The notes below the pieces were generated by a model. The model made no database searches and was not told the origin of the DNA. It saw only the letters and a list, made by a program, of their open reading frames with translations. Positions 11,971 through 23,699 of a DNA stretch of 64,000 bases are shown here, piece after piece. This stretch comes from Casuarina equisetifolia. Lineage: Eukaryota; Streptophyta; Magnoliopsida; Fagales; Casuarinaceae. The position numbers were made by a program, and so were the translations under genes. The stretch is taken from contig CM052355.1 in NCBI GenBank assembly GCA_028551475.1, positions 6,820,001 to 6,884,000 of the forward strand. Reading direction: 5' to 3'. How positions within the stretch are numbered: position 1 is the stretch's first letter; every line of letters begins with the position of its first letter.

Positions 11971-14900
11971 TCAAATCAAGAGCCCTGTGACAGCCAGATC
12001 TGCTATCCCCAGTTCAACACAGAGTGAGTTCATGCCCGGCTCTCCCAAGAGGCTGAATGCGGTCAATCCATAATAGGAGTGGTACAAGTCTGGCACTTGC
12101 CCTGGTAACTTACTCAAGGGAAACTTGCTGAAACCACCATACTGATTTAGAAACAAATTTGAGCAACACGATCAGAGACCAAGATTTTTATTAGCGAGAC
12201 AATGCTTAGAAACACCACTGCAAGAATACCATATCACTAGTTCTTACTTAAAGAGATATGCCATTGGTTTTAACTCCTTTCATTGGCAAAATATCTACTA
12301 AATCTAGGTTGACGACTAGAAAATCTTGCAAACAGTCAATCATTAGATAGCGAAGCCTATTTTACTTTATTCTTTACAGTTCAGGCATGCCATAAGGCTT
12401 TAGTCCCCGCGATGTCAACTTGCTCCTTTCCACGAAGGATGGATGAGACTAATCAACTGTGGTAGTTGTCATAGCCGGTGGGCATACAACTAAAAGAGAT
12501 ACGTGGCTAGAGGGCAAGAGACCTAGAAACATCTTTAATCTAAATTAAACATATACGCTTAACCTGGATCTCTGTTAGATAAAAGGATGCAACATTACCT
12601 CAGACTGACAGGTCAGCAAAAAACCGCGTAGAGCTTTCTCATCAATTAGATTGTGGCACCCTAGAATTCGCAAAACTGCTCCAATCCTGTACACGTAAAT
12701 TACTCTTCTCAACGCACAAAAACACCATATTAACCTGTAGAAACTTCATAGTGGTTCCATAGACTCACCAAAATGCATAACAGGTATCGCTATCTTTGTT
12801 GGGTCTCCCTTGAAAACCACCATCAGTTGCCTGCCTCTGCAGTAGAGAAGAGTAGAAATAGTTTCTTTTACGAGCTTACAAAAACACAATAGTTGAACCA
12901 CTTAAAATTGCATATTGAATTAAATTGATTCAAAAGAAAGCTAATTCAGTCACAGAGAACCAGCCTTGTTCTAATCTAACTTGATTCAATATATCATAGG
13001 CATAATTTTCAAAGTTTCTGCTACGTGCTAAAATTTCAGCCTTTGGATCTTGATTTCAATTCATCGTATTAATGTGCTTTTATTGTAGATCTATTAGTTA
13101 GTCAAAATATCAGGAGTCCAACTCCTTTGACGATTTAACATTTTCTGCTCGGTAGAGAAGTTTCAGAGGAGTTTTGCAACAATTATGCTACTGAGGTTGA
13201 GAACAACGTTAATCACATGTAATGCTGAAAAAATTTCAACTCCGAAGCTTAAGAAAACTAGTTGTGATGCCTAGATATATTCTTTCTTCTTGTCCCTCAA
13301 AATCCCAGTCGTTGAACACTACAGCTACACACTTGACTCTTGTCTGTGTGGAACCCAAAATGCCGACCATAAAACCAAGCACAAACTACCCATTATTAGC
13401 CTTCACTCAAAACCAGCTCGCTACAAGTCCCTAGTTACTGTTCAAAGCCATGAATCAAGTCTAAACATCTTATGTTTCATCAGATTTGATGTCCAAAACA
13501 CAACTGTAACCCTAGAAACACTTATTTCCCTCAAATACCTTCCGCCACGGAAATTCAATCAACCAAGTTCAGTTTTCAGATACTTTTTCTTTCAGCTTTC
13601 AAAATCAATGGGAGCAAAACTTTTTTTATAAGCATTTCACTCATTCCTAGTCCTTTCAATTCACAATGACCTTGTTTTTCAGTTCAGACACCTGTTAAAA
13701 TTCAAAGAAATAGACATTCAAGGGCTTCCATGATAAGAGGAAAAAAAAAAACCTGCAAGATCCAATCCAGCAGCAAGGGCATATCTATGATTGTAGATGT
13801 TGCACCAGTAGACAAAATATCATCTCCAATGACTCCCATTAAACGGAGAGATGCAATGGCACAGTACGTTGCACCACCTGTAGCACTAACATAAAAGCTG
13901 TTGGTAAATATCTTCAGAAGCTGTCCAGCTCTGGGAATTAAGTAAACCATTGAAAAGGAGCTGGTTTATGCAGATGAAAGCATTTTATATGTTTTTCTTC
14001 TCTTGAGGTGGAGGGTGACAGCAAAAGAAGCCCACATTTGCTCTCTGACTTGCCACTGTAGACCACACCCCCTCCCCCCAAACCCCCTCAAAGAAACAGA
14101 AAACCAAACAAAAACGAAAAACAAAACATAAGGAGAAAACGAATATCTCAATAAGGTGGAAAGAAATTACTTCCTTGGAAGGATAATGGTTAAGCCACAA
14201 CAAACTAAAAATATGTCTTTTGTGGATCATAATTTCGAGATATGCTAACCCAAAAGAAACATTGAAATCATGCATAGCTGCTGTTATGGTATGATATGGG
14301 AATAAAGGAGAACTTAAAATAAAATGTGAGTGAACAAGGAGGATTGAGAGAAAATTGAGGGTGATGATGAGTAGAGATGATCAAGGTAATGATGATTCTC
14401 TACAACGTAATAGAAATCAAGTATTGGCATTCATCAGAAAAATAAGAACAGTTTCTTCTCAAAGCTAGAAGTCTACGGTTAAAGTTGTCTTAATTAACCA
14501 AGTAGCAGTCAAGATCTAACAGATATCTGACTTCAATTATGACATAGCCTCTTTAAAGTATAGTAGTAGATCATTGCTGTAATTGACGGGTTCATACAGA
14601 CATGTTAAATATTACTACAGAAACAATTCTTTACAGAAGTTTCATATAGCTTCTCTATTGCTTCATGTTTACAACTCATAGTTGTTTTTGCCTGTTTAGC
14701 CTCCTCAAAGCCAAAAATTTGTTGGACCACACAATGAAAATCTAATGAACCCTAAAATACATGAACACTGACACAATATACTTTCTTTTTTTCTTTTTAC
14801 TTGATGAAAAAGTTGAATCTAAGCGTCATAATAGTAATTAAAATTATAACCGATTTTGTGAAGTGGCAAACATAAGTTCAATCCTTAGGACACTCAATCT

Positions 14901-16915
14901 TGAGAGAACATAACCAATCAATTATACAGGATTTGTTTGGACTCACCATGAGATTCTGATCCAGGTATTAATCCAAAGCCACCATCATATGACTAAAAGA
15001 ACAGCACCAATGGTATTTTAGTATATGTACACCAATAACGATAATGTGCAAAAGTGCAGAATAAATGCAATCAAGTAGACTGCCAAGAACAGTGCAATTG
15101 CTATAAGAACCTGGCAACTTATTATATACTCCTTTGCTTTCTCCTTATCCATGCCGCTCCAATCCTCCAACATACAACATATGGCAGCTGATACAAAAAT
15201 TGGAAGTTTGATATTTCATCAAATAAAATAGACTTGGAACAGCTAGATAAACACCCCCACCATCTCTGTTTCCTTACCAGCACAATATACAAAACGAAGA
15301 TCCGTCTCTGCCCCAGTGTGGATAGGCATAAAGCTGTCAAACATATAGGAGATGAAATTATCCGCTTGCCAGGAAGAAGATCAAAATCTTGAAATAAGCA
15401 AGGGTTTTTATGTCAAGTAGGGGGTTAAGGAAAAGGAAAAGAAAGATTTAGTGCAAATCCATTTCCTCTTCAGGAAAACCACATCCTTAAGTGTAAAGGT
15501 TTAGAGAAGGACTATAAGTGCTTTGACTCCATGCAAATAATTCTTTTCTCACAGAGTCAAGTTTTATAACATTCACAAGAGCAGTAAAGCCAACCTCCCA
15601 TCAGGCTGTTGAAGGTTTCTCATTGATGTCAATATTGCCTCAGAGTCAATACTTGAGAAGTCATGGCCAACAATCTTTAGTATGGCTATGGCACAGTATG
15701 TACTTGCCAAATGACTATTATTGTGACGCAAAGCCTAAGAGAAAAAATGAGAAGGTTACTCCAAAACGGGTAAGAAATATAACCTTAACTGTCAGGTTTT
15801 TGCATAAACAAAATGCTCTTGTCATATAAACCTAAGAAGTTAGAACCAAATATAAGTGCATGATCTGTTTGTTAATACCCCATTGTTGTCTGCAGGAAAT
15901 TGAGAAGTTCTCGAACCATGGAACCCATAAAATCTTCCTGCAAAAAACAGCAGCTATATGACATTTTCTTTCATATTGACACTTGAGACAATCTAGTAAA
16001 CATGCTCAAAAGGGGGGTGCCAAGATAGATAAGAGATGCACTTATTTGGCAGTCCAGCATTACCAAACATGCGGTGCTGCATTCAATTAAATCAGTTTTC
16101 TTAGCAAGCAAGTCCATACCGTCGCTCAGTTCAGCTTTATTTCTCGGGTGAGCTTGCAAGGATAATACCCAACTAGCAACAGCTTCCTTGTCAACCTAAA
16201 ATACCCGTACCACAAAACTCCAATTAATTTTTATATTTTGAAATAAGTCATTTAATTCAACTACGTGCTTGTGAATATAATCAAGCACCTAATGTTATAT
16301 GATCATCAAGGACCATATATCACCAGGAAGAGAAAAAGAAAAAAAGTGTAGGATATAGCTCAGTCTTCGAGTCATTACGCACATAAGAAAGAAAATGGGA
16401 AAGCAAAATATCCATTTTTGTGCCATTATCTTAGTCTGCCACAAGAAAGTTTGCGGCAAGTAACATGGCCATGAAAATTCACATATTCAGTTAAATCCAA
16501 ATGCGCAAATTATTAGTATAATGGACTTCTAACTCGTTCAGATAAAAGCTCACCGAAATTCTGAACAAATCGTAATTAGCCAAAAATAGAAAAGTAAATC
16601 TAATTATGATTCTCCAATTTCAATCTGAATTTTTCATTACAAGAATCCCTATAACATTTAAAATCTCACGTCACTCGCAATGCAAAATTCTAGCTTACAG
16701 GAAGAGAGGGGTACCCGATCGAAGGCGGAGAGGAGGTGGAGGCCGGAGACGACGAAGTAAGCGAGGGTGAGGCGGTTGATCTCCTGTGTCTCGTACGGCG
16801 AAGGCAACAGCTGGTACGTCATCTCCATGTACATAAGGTGCTGATCCCTCTCGAACACCGACGAACAACAAACCGGAGATGGCGGTTCGTCCACCGGGTC
16901 CCACTCCGACTCCAT
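11971..16915 (-). CDS. GGB: Protein geranylgeranyltransferase type I, beta subunit
   Basis: Catalytic beta subunit; it pairs with the alpha subunit shared with farnesyltransferase and adds geranylgeranyl to CaaX-box proteins in the cytosol. Exons, in transcript order: 16915-16715, 16195-16120, 15937-15879, 15734-15595, 15333-15278, 15187-15111, 14992-14947, 13877-13753, 12836-12769, 12686-12599, 12141-11971. All have GT..AG borders and compatible phases, giving 368 residues (the Arabidopsis protein is about 375). Family signatures are HLMYMEMTYQLLPSPY near the N-terminus, repeated prenyltransferase alpha-alpha motifs (ASTYCAIAIL, YDGGFGLIPG, GGATYCAIASLRLMG, TDGGFQGR), the zinc ligands Asp and Cys in SDTCYAFW, and the zinc-binding His in DLYHSYYG. 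One oddity is a short insertion after YGGFSKFP (see findings). It is divergent with the gene at 17299. Confidence 0.94.
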
Positions 16916-17298
16916 GCTTGCTTTGCTTTGTCGCTTTGAGTTTGGGCGCTCAGTTTTTAACCGTAATATGAGATCTCGAGCTTGACTTTGACTTCTACTT
17001 TTATCCGGCGGGGTCCACAACTTGAGTTAAAATCTTCGTTCAACCCATCCGGTGAGAATAGTTGTCGTATCGTTTCAATAAACGGCATATCGTTCAGCGA
17101 GCTACTTATGCGACGACTGGGAAAGCGCCGGCAGATGTGTATATCAGCTAGGTCTGTTTAATCTCCCGCCGTAACTCACCAAAACCCATTAAGACATGAG
17201 GCCAACCTCACTCAATCTCTCTCTCTCTCTCTCTCTCTCTCGCGCGCGTACGTGCACACAAACGCAAAGTCCGTTAAGTAATTTCATCGAGCAGTTGG
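16916..17298. promoter_or_regulatory. Shared divergent promoter of GGB and the FMN-protein gene
   Basis: Only 383 bp separate the two start codons on opposite strands, so both 5' leaders and core promoters must fit here. A (CT)n run (17216-17242) followed by cgcgcgcg lies in the likely 5' leader of the + strand gene. I see no clear TATA box on either side, as is common for broadly expressed plant genes. The functional reading is inference. Confidence 0.6.
17216..17248 (+). repeat. CT microsatellite with CG tail in divergent promoter
   Basis: A CT dinucleotide run of about 26 bp followed by four CG repeats, 50 bp upstream of the ATG at 17299. CT-rich runs are frequent in plant 5' leaders and core promoters. 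Confidence 0.95.
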
Positions 17299-20200
17299 AT
17301 GGCGAGGGGCGAAACCCGTAGAATTATGAAGGGAAAGAAGGCCACGGTTCTAGCATTTGCAGAGAAATGCAAGGTCCTCTCTCTCTCTCTCACTTTCTCT
17401 CGGTTTAGCGTTTACTTAACCGTGCAATTCGAATCACTACCTTACGTATCTGTCTCCGCGCATTGTTTACCTTCAACTTGTAGTGATTTTAGACTGTTAA
17501 AGTTAACCATGAATAAGGTGTTGCAGAAGATATTGGCTTCCAATTGGCAAGGTCACCTCAATACTGTTAAAGCTGACGCTAAAGGAAGGTACTCGCCTAC
17601 TGCACTAAGAATTGGCTTCTTCAATTTAGAAAGAAAAAAATAAGTTTGTCGCGCCTCTCTGAAATAAACGTGAAAAAGAAAATGAAGCAAAAATCGTAGT
17701 GGGTGTTCTTCACCAAGTCTCGTTAAATAACGCAAGTGCTTTTTATAGTTGAGTTAAGCATTTCATGTACCGAGCATTATAATACGAGGTTGAAAATTGT
17801 TCTTCCCTTCCTTTCTCTGTTATTTTCAGCAACTAATCTTATCTTCGTTGATTACTCGTATGGTTGTTTAAGCAAGGAGGATATCTATACATCAAAGGTT
17901 AAGTACATACTCACAGAAGGAAAGCCGTATATTTGGGTGCCTGAAAAGGATTTGCATAATGTGGTAAGGTCCTATCCATTATACACTTAATGTCTTATGC
18001 CAAAAGATAGATCGGATATTTTTGTAATTGTTTCTGTTTGTTGTGTAGAATACGATCATTGATGAGCGTGGTTCATTTGCCGTGAGCAGTCCCTTCCCAG
18101 GACCACTGGCAAAATTGCTCAAATCAATAAACAAGGTGATGATAATTTGAAGTTGCATCACATCTCTTTCATCTTTAGCTAATCCCGTCAGATAGCTTTC
18201 TTGTGCCTAAAACATTTAATTTCCCTAGAGCTTTCCTTTCATGTCCCTAAAACACAAATGTAGTCTAGCTAGATCATGTTAGATGTTGGTTTTATATGGC
18301 GTTTGGCTATGTGGCGTGTCCATTAATTGATTGTCCTAGAAAGGAAACAGTGTTGTTGATTTATTGCCCTTCTGCAGCTACCAGCTCGGGTTGCTCTAAC
18401 TGGGGATTTGGAGACTCTTAAAGGTGCCAAGGTATCTTAACTCCATTCTCAATTATAGCGAACATGCTTGCTCAAAGTTAATGGTGTCATTGGTTTTTAT
18501 TTTTTTATTGAGATTCTAGTACTGATAATTCCATTGAGCTGTTTAACTCTTCTGTTATAGTGTTCAATCCATGTATTGATTAACTTTTTGTTTCTATCTT
18601 GTTCTTTGTTCTTGAGCAATTTATCTCTAATACATGTTTACCAAAAGGACTTACTGTTAAATAGGTTAACTAATTGTGCACATCTTGTCCGTGTTCTTCA
18701 TGCATAATTAGCATTACATTTCCAAATTACTGTTTGGCCTTAATTTGTCCTAATGTTGTTGGGTTTCTACTGTTTCTTGTTTGCCTATGTATAATCTTGT
18801 TCATTTGCAGGCTCAGTCTGCTGCAGACAGCCTTAGAGAAATCATATTAGCCGAACAGAAAGCAATGAGTGAGTGCAGTTATACAGTTTCTGGTGTATTA
18901 AATTCATCCAACCTTAGTTCTCGAAGTGAATGCCTTAAGGAGCTAGTGGAAGGGAATGAAAAATATCTGGTTTATAAGTTTAATTTGAGGTAGAGTACTT
19001 TCACTCCAGATTTTTTTTTTTGTCTTGTACTCCTTGGTTTGAGTACTAAGTATCCGAATATGATTATTCTTATCTGCGTCAACTTTTCCAAAGGGTATAG
19101 ACAACTTGATCACAAGGCCTGAAAGTAGTTCTAACTTCACAAGTGTATTTTAGTCAATAAAAAGTATACCTTTCTTGTTGAGATTCTTATTATCAATAAA
19201 GTCCTTCCCTCAAAATAATCAAAACAGTAACGACCTGTTTTGATAAATGTAACTATGCTTATCTTTCACTTCTTTGTATATGTCATGCATTTAGGTATTT
19301 ACATGGGTCTATGATAAAAAGCTATCTGTGGAGTGTATGGGATTGGATGATTATGCATTTAGATGTTGATCACGCCCTTTATACAACATGGCAATATTCC
19401 TCAAAATTGTGTGCCACATTTGCTGCTCTCATTTGCCAGTTGGATCTTACTCAAGTTCTTTTGTTGTTCAGATCCTCCATCTTTATTGATGGCAATGAAG
19501 GCACTTTTGAAGTAGATTTGGATGATATACGGGCAGCTAAAGCAGATCCACTTGGTCAGTTACATTCACTAGTTACATTGAGAAGATAGTTACAACAGCA
19601 TGCATATTAAATGAGCTAATATCTTCTCTCGTGCAGCACCATTCTCTGCAAAACTAATAGATGGGATCAATCAAAATGAAGCGAGGCGTAGAGCTTTGAT
19701 GCTCTTTTGTTTTGAATACTTGAATGCAAATGCAAGGGTAAGCTACTATGCTTGAAATGCGGCTTTTTGCCCACTTAAGCTGACGACCATTTAGTCCATT
19801 ATCTTTTTATTAGCCTAGGTGGTTTTAACCTTCCTTGTTGCCCTTTTATCCACGTTTTGCGAAAGTATAGATTACCAAATTTTCAAATGTTTTCTATTCT
19901 ATTGTCGTTTTTGCTGTTGAAGGCAGAAATTATTTTTTGTGTTGTTGAGGAGACGATCTTTTGATTGTGTTGGCATAGAACAGAATGGAGTGTTTTTTTG
20001 GTAGAGGGCATCTCACCCAAAAACATGCGATGCTGCCTCTTGATATCTGTTTCTCCCCACCTGCCATGAAACTCTGAAGTCCAGCACACGATTAATCTAC
20101 ACGAGAGAGTTTGCTAATTTTTTTCCGTCACTAGATTTTACTGTCAATTAGTTTGCACGGACACTACTTAAAATAAAAAATTCTTTCACGATAACCACTG

Positions 20201-20450
20201 ATCAACTTGTCTATTTCTTATTAAGGATGCATATCTGCTCTCTGTTGATCGCAAGGGATTGGATGTGCTGGTGAAAGTCCCTAGTCCGGTGTTGAAGGAT
20301 GGCTTTGGCCAATTCCAGTGGAAGGAGTTAAGGATTACGTTGAAGGAGAAGGCAAGTGACGTCGAAACTTTCTGCCGTCAACTTGTGGAAATGGAAGAGG
20401 AGGTTCTCAAAAGGGTATCTGGCTACAGTGGTCTGGGATTAAGCAGCTAA
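17299..20450 (+). CDS. FMN-binding split-barrel / DUF2470 protein (HugZ-like layout)
   Basis: Nine exons: 17299-17373, 17527-17588, 17873-17963, 18049-18135, 18378-18431, 18811-18989, 19472-19554, 19637-19737, 20226-20450. GT..AG borders and phases agree throughout; 318 residues. The middle (GSFAVSSPFPGPLAKLLKSI, LPARVALTGDLE) resembles the pyridoxamine-phosphate-oxidase-like split barrel. VDLDDIRAAKADPL is followed by a DUF2470-like part (LIDGINQNEARRRALMLFCF, LLSVDRKGLDVLVKVPSP). This order is known from HugZ-type heme-utilisation proteins and plant glutamyl-tRNA-reductase-binding proteins, which bind heme or regulate its synthesis. The usual DUF2470 H-M-N-x-D-H string is not preserved (GINQNEA). 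The basic N-terminus MARGETRR is not an obvious plastid transit peptide. Exon structure is solid; function is inference from layout. Confidence 0.82.
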
Positions 20451-20454
20451 TAAA
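20449..20454 (+). terminator. Polyadenylation signal overlapping the stop codon
   Basis: AATAAA starts on the second base of the TAA stop (20448-20450) of the FMN-protein gene. Plant poly(A) signals are loose, so a downstream element may be the one used. Confidence 0.3.
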
Positions 20455-20891
20455 AGACCCGGGCGTAACAGCGCTTTTGTGGATTATTTTATTGTCTTTT
20501 CATTTGGTTCATTGTTAGAATTCGTACCAAGGTATGTTATGATTTTGCTGGTAGCCGAAAAAGATTTTCTTCCATTTTCCCGGGTGGGATTGGCTTGGGT
20601 GTAGGTGGGAAAGACACCAGCCGTGGTCATTTCCCCTTCTGTTCAATTGCATCTTCAAACCAACTCAAAATATGGCGGACAGATATAGGACATGCCAGAT
20701 AAGTAACAGCTAAAAAAGATTTCGAAATAAAAATCAACAACGTCGTCCAGGCTACGAAGCCTATGTCAAGAAGTAATGGAAGGCGAATAAAAAACCGCGG
20801 AAACAAAATTACGGGGATCAACTACTACAATAAGATGCGACCTAGGGAGAACCAAATACCATCATCATCAAACTATGAGCGATCAAGGCGC
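20451..20891. other. Convergent 3' gap between FMN-protein gene and HSP70
   Basis: 440 bp that must hold both 3' untranslated regions, so the transcripts may overlap as antisense tails. No reading frame of note; the frame 20763-21137 is a shadow of HSP70. Confidence 0.6.
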
Positions 20892-23460
20892 TTAGTCGAC
20901 CTCCTCAATCTTAGGACCAGCACCACTGCCACCAGCAGGAGGAACATCCTCATCCATGCCACCACCCATGTCAGGCCCGGCACCTTGATACATCTTGGCT
21001 ATAATAGGGTTGCAGATACTTTCCAGCTCCTTCATCTTGTCCTCAAATTCATCCGCCTCCGCAAGCTGGTTGCCATCAAGCCATTGGATGGCTTGTTCAA
21101 TTGCATCTTCGATCTTCTTCTTGTCTGCAGGTGCTAGCTTGGAACTGATCTTCTCATCCTTGATAGTGTTCTTCATGTTGTATGCATAGTTCTCCAAAGC
21201 ATTCTTGGCTTCTATCTTCTTCTTTAGCTCCTCATCCTCAGCCTTGTACTTCTCAGCCTCCTGCACCATCTTTTCAATTTCTTCCTTCGACAGTCTTCCC
21301 TTGTCATTGGTGATGGTAATCTTGTTCTTCTGACCAGTGGTTTTATCCTCGGCAGAAACATTTAATATACCATTGGCATCAATATCGAAACAGACATTAA
21401 TCTGAGGGACGCCCCTGGGAGCTGGAGGGATGCCGGAGAGCTCAAACTTGCCAAGCAAGTTGTTATCCCTGGTTCTAGTCCTCTCTCCCTCGTATACTTG
21501 GATTAAAACACCAGGTTGATTGTCTGAGTAGGTCGAGAACACCTGCTCCTTCTTGGTTGGGATGGTGGTATTCCTTGGAATTAACACAGTCATAACACCT
21601 CCAGCAGTCTCCAACCCAAGAGAAAGAGGGGTGACATCCAATAGTAACAGATCCTGTACCTTCTCGTTACCCTCTCCAGTCAAGATAGCAGCCTGAACTG
21701 CAGCACCATAGGCAACAGCTTCATCTGGGTTAATGCTCTTGCAAAGTTCCTTCCCGTTGAAGAAGTCCTGCAACAACTGCTGCACTTTGGGAATTCTTGT
21801 AGAACCCCCAACAAGGACAATATCATGTACAGTGCTCTTGTCCATCTTTGCGTCTCTCAAACACTTCTCCACAGGCTCCATACACTTTCTAAAGAGATCC
21901 ATATTGAGCTCCTCAAACCTTGCACGAGTAATGGTTGAATAGAAGTCAATACCCTCATACAATGAATCAATCTCGATGGTGGTCTGAGCAGTAGATGATA
22001 GCGTCCTCTTTGCCCTCTCACAAGCTGTCCTCAACCTTCTAAGTGCTCTCGGGCTACCGCTAATATCCTTCTTGTTTTTCCTCTTGAACTCTTGAACAAA
22101 GTGGTTCACCATTCTGTTATCGAAGTCCTCCCCTCCAAGATGAGTGTCACCGGCTGTGGCCTTCACTTCAAAGATACCCTCTTCGATAGTGAGCAGTGAC
22201 ACGTCAAAAGTACCACCACCAAGATCAAAAATCAATACATTTTTCTCGCCAACGCTGGTCGCCTTCTTATCAAGACCATATGCAATGGCAGCAGCAGTTG
22301 GCTCATTAATAATACGCATCACATTGAGGCCAGCAATGACCCCAGCATCCTTTGTAGCCTGACGCTGAGAGTCATTGAAGTAAGCCGGGACAGTCACGAC
22401 TGCATTCTTTATAGTCGAACCGAGATAGGCCTCGGCGATCTCACGCATCTTTGTGAGGACCATAGATGATACTTCCTCAGCAGCAAACTGCTTCTCCTCA
22501 CCCTTGTAGTTGACCACAATCATGGGCTTGTCACCAGGACCGGGGATGACCTTGAAAGGCCAAAGCTTGATGTCACTTTGAACCGAGGAATCGCTATAGC
22601 GCCTACCAATCAGACGCTTTGCATCTGTGGACAAGGCAACAAAGCACAATATAAGCATCCGATGATGAACATAAAGTGACTCATTCGTACAAAATAAAAT
22701 AATAATTCCCCCTCAAAGAATCTATTACGCAAACAACAAAGAAGAAAAAAAGCACCAGAAGGAAACCTCAATAATACTACCACACTAGTCTTATATCGCT
22801 CGTTGACATAGAAGACATTGTTATGACGCTTAACTTCAAAAAGGGTAAAACTTTAAACGTGATTAATAATGTAGAATCTGCGACATGAATCTGTGTCGAG
22901 CAAGAACGTATTATAGAACCTGACAATGACCAAAAGAACGCAAATCTGACAACTTTAACCAAACTCTTTCACATACATCTACAAACGTATCGAAACTTTT
23001 CGATTTCGCGGAAGACCAAAAGATTTAATGGACACTATGCATGGATTCAAATATTTTAAAAATAATTTCCCCGTCAAATACGATCAACAATCGCGTTATT
23101 GCACAATACCTCAACGATGACCCCTTAAGGACTACAAACAAAGAACACATGCAATAGCACAACCAGCTTGCAAAGATCCAGAAGAAAACACTAAGCAAGA
23201 GCATTCCAAACAATTCCAATAACAACACAAACCATAAAAGACTCACCGAAAACGGTGTTAGTGGGGTTCATGGCGACCTGGTTCTTGGCTGCATCTCCGA
23301 TCAACCGTTCGGTATCGGTGAATGCGACATAGGACGGCGTCGTCCTGTTGCCCTGGTCGTTCGCGATGATCTCAACGCGGTCGTGCTGCCAAACGCCGAC
23401 GCATGAGTAAGTCGTACCCAGATCGATGCCAATGGCGGGCCCTTCTCCCTTTCCGGCCAT
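20892..23460 (-). CDS. HSP70: Cytosolic heat shock protein 70 (HSC70/HSP70)
   Basis: ATP-driven chaperone of cytosol and nucleus that folds and remodels proteins with J-domain and nucleotide-exchange partners. Two exons: 23460-23247 and 22624-20892; the intron is 622 bp and splits the Asp codon at residue 72, the conserved intron site of plant HSP70/HSC70 genes. 648 residues, the normal length. Visible signatures are [35 protein letters not shown] and [17 protein letters not shown] in the ATPase domain, a full substrate-binding domain with the [18 protein letters not shown] region, a helical lid, a Gly/Met-rich tail and a terminal EEVD that docks TPR co-chaperones. There is no signal or transit peptide, so the protein is cytosolic. 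No break is seen; many antisense frames over it are shadows. Confidence 0.98.
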
Positions 23461-23574
23461 TGCTGTGGCTATAATCGGACCCTGAAGAGAATAATAGAGG
23501 AGAAAATTTGGGTTTCCACAGAAGAAAGGATTGCAGGTCTTGTTGTGTGGAAGGGAGAAGGGCTAGGGTGGGGG

Positions 23575-23582
23575 TATATATA
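23575..23582 (-). promoter_or_regulatory. TATA box of HSP70
   Basis: TATATATA read on the - strand, 115 bp upstream of the ATG at 23460. This places the probable transcript start about 85 bp before the start codon. Confidence 0.75.
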
Positions 23583-23606
23583 GCTTGTTTTGCTGTTAGA
23601 GGATCT

Positions 23607-23616
23607 AGAACGTTCT
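23607..23616 (-). promoter_or_regulatory. Heat shock element upstream of HSP70 TATA box
   Basis: AGAACGTTCT is a perfect palindromic nGAAnnTTCn core about 25 bp upstream of the TATA box, and the flank (TCTAGAACGTTCTA) adds a near-match third unit. Heat shock factors bind such arrays, so this gene is probably heat-inducible. That is an inference from position and motif. Confidence 0.7.
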
Positions 23617-23699
23617 ATCGGAGCTAGTCATCTTCGGCCGTTGATGAAGATTTAAACGAGCCGTTAAGATTGATTTACGTTCTGCCGAATTCCACTCCA

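Noticed and set aside
13222-13631. Overlapping + strand frames of 70 and 113 codons
   Set aside because: Lie within GGB intron 8; no motif and no splice partners.
15623-15829. 68-codon + strand frame with reasonable composition
   Set aside because: Antisense to GGB exon 4, which has correct splice sites and family motifs.
20763-21137. 124-codon + strand frame at the HSP70 3' end, and other + frames to 23460
   Set aside because: Antisense shadows of the HSP70 coding sequence.
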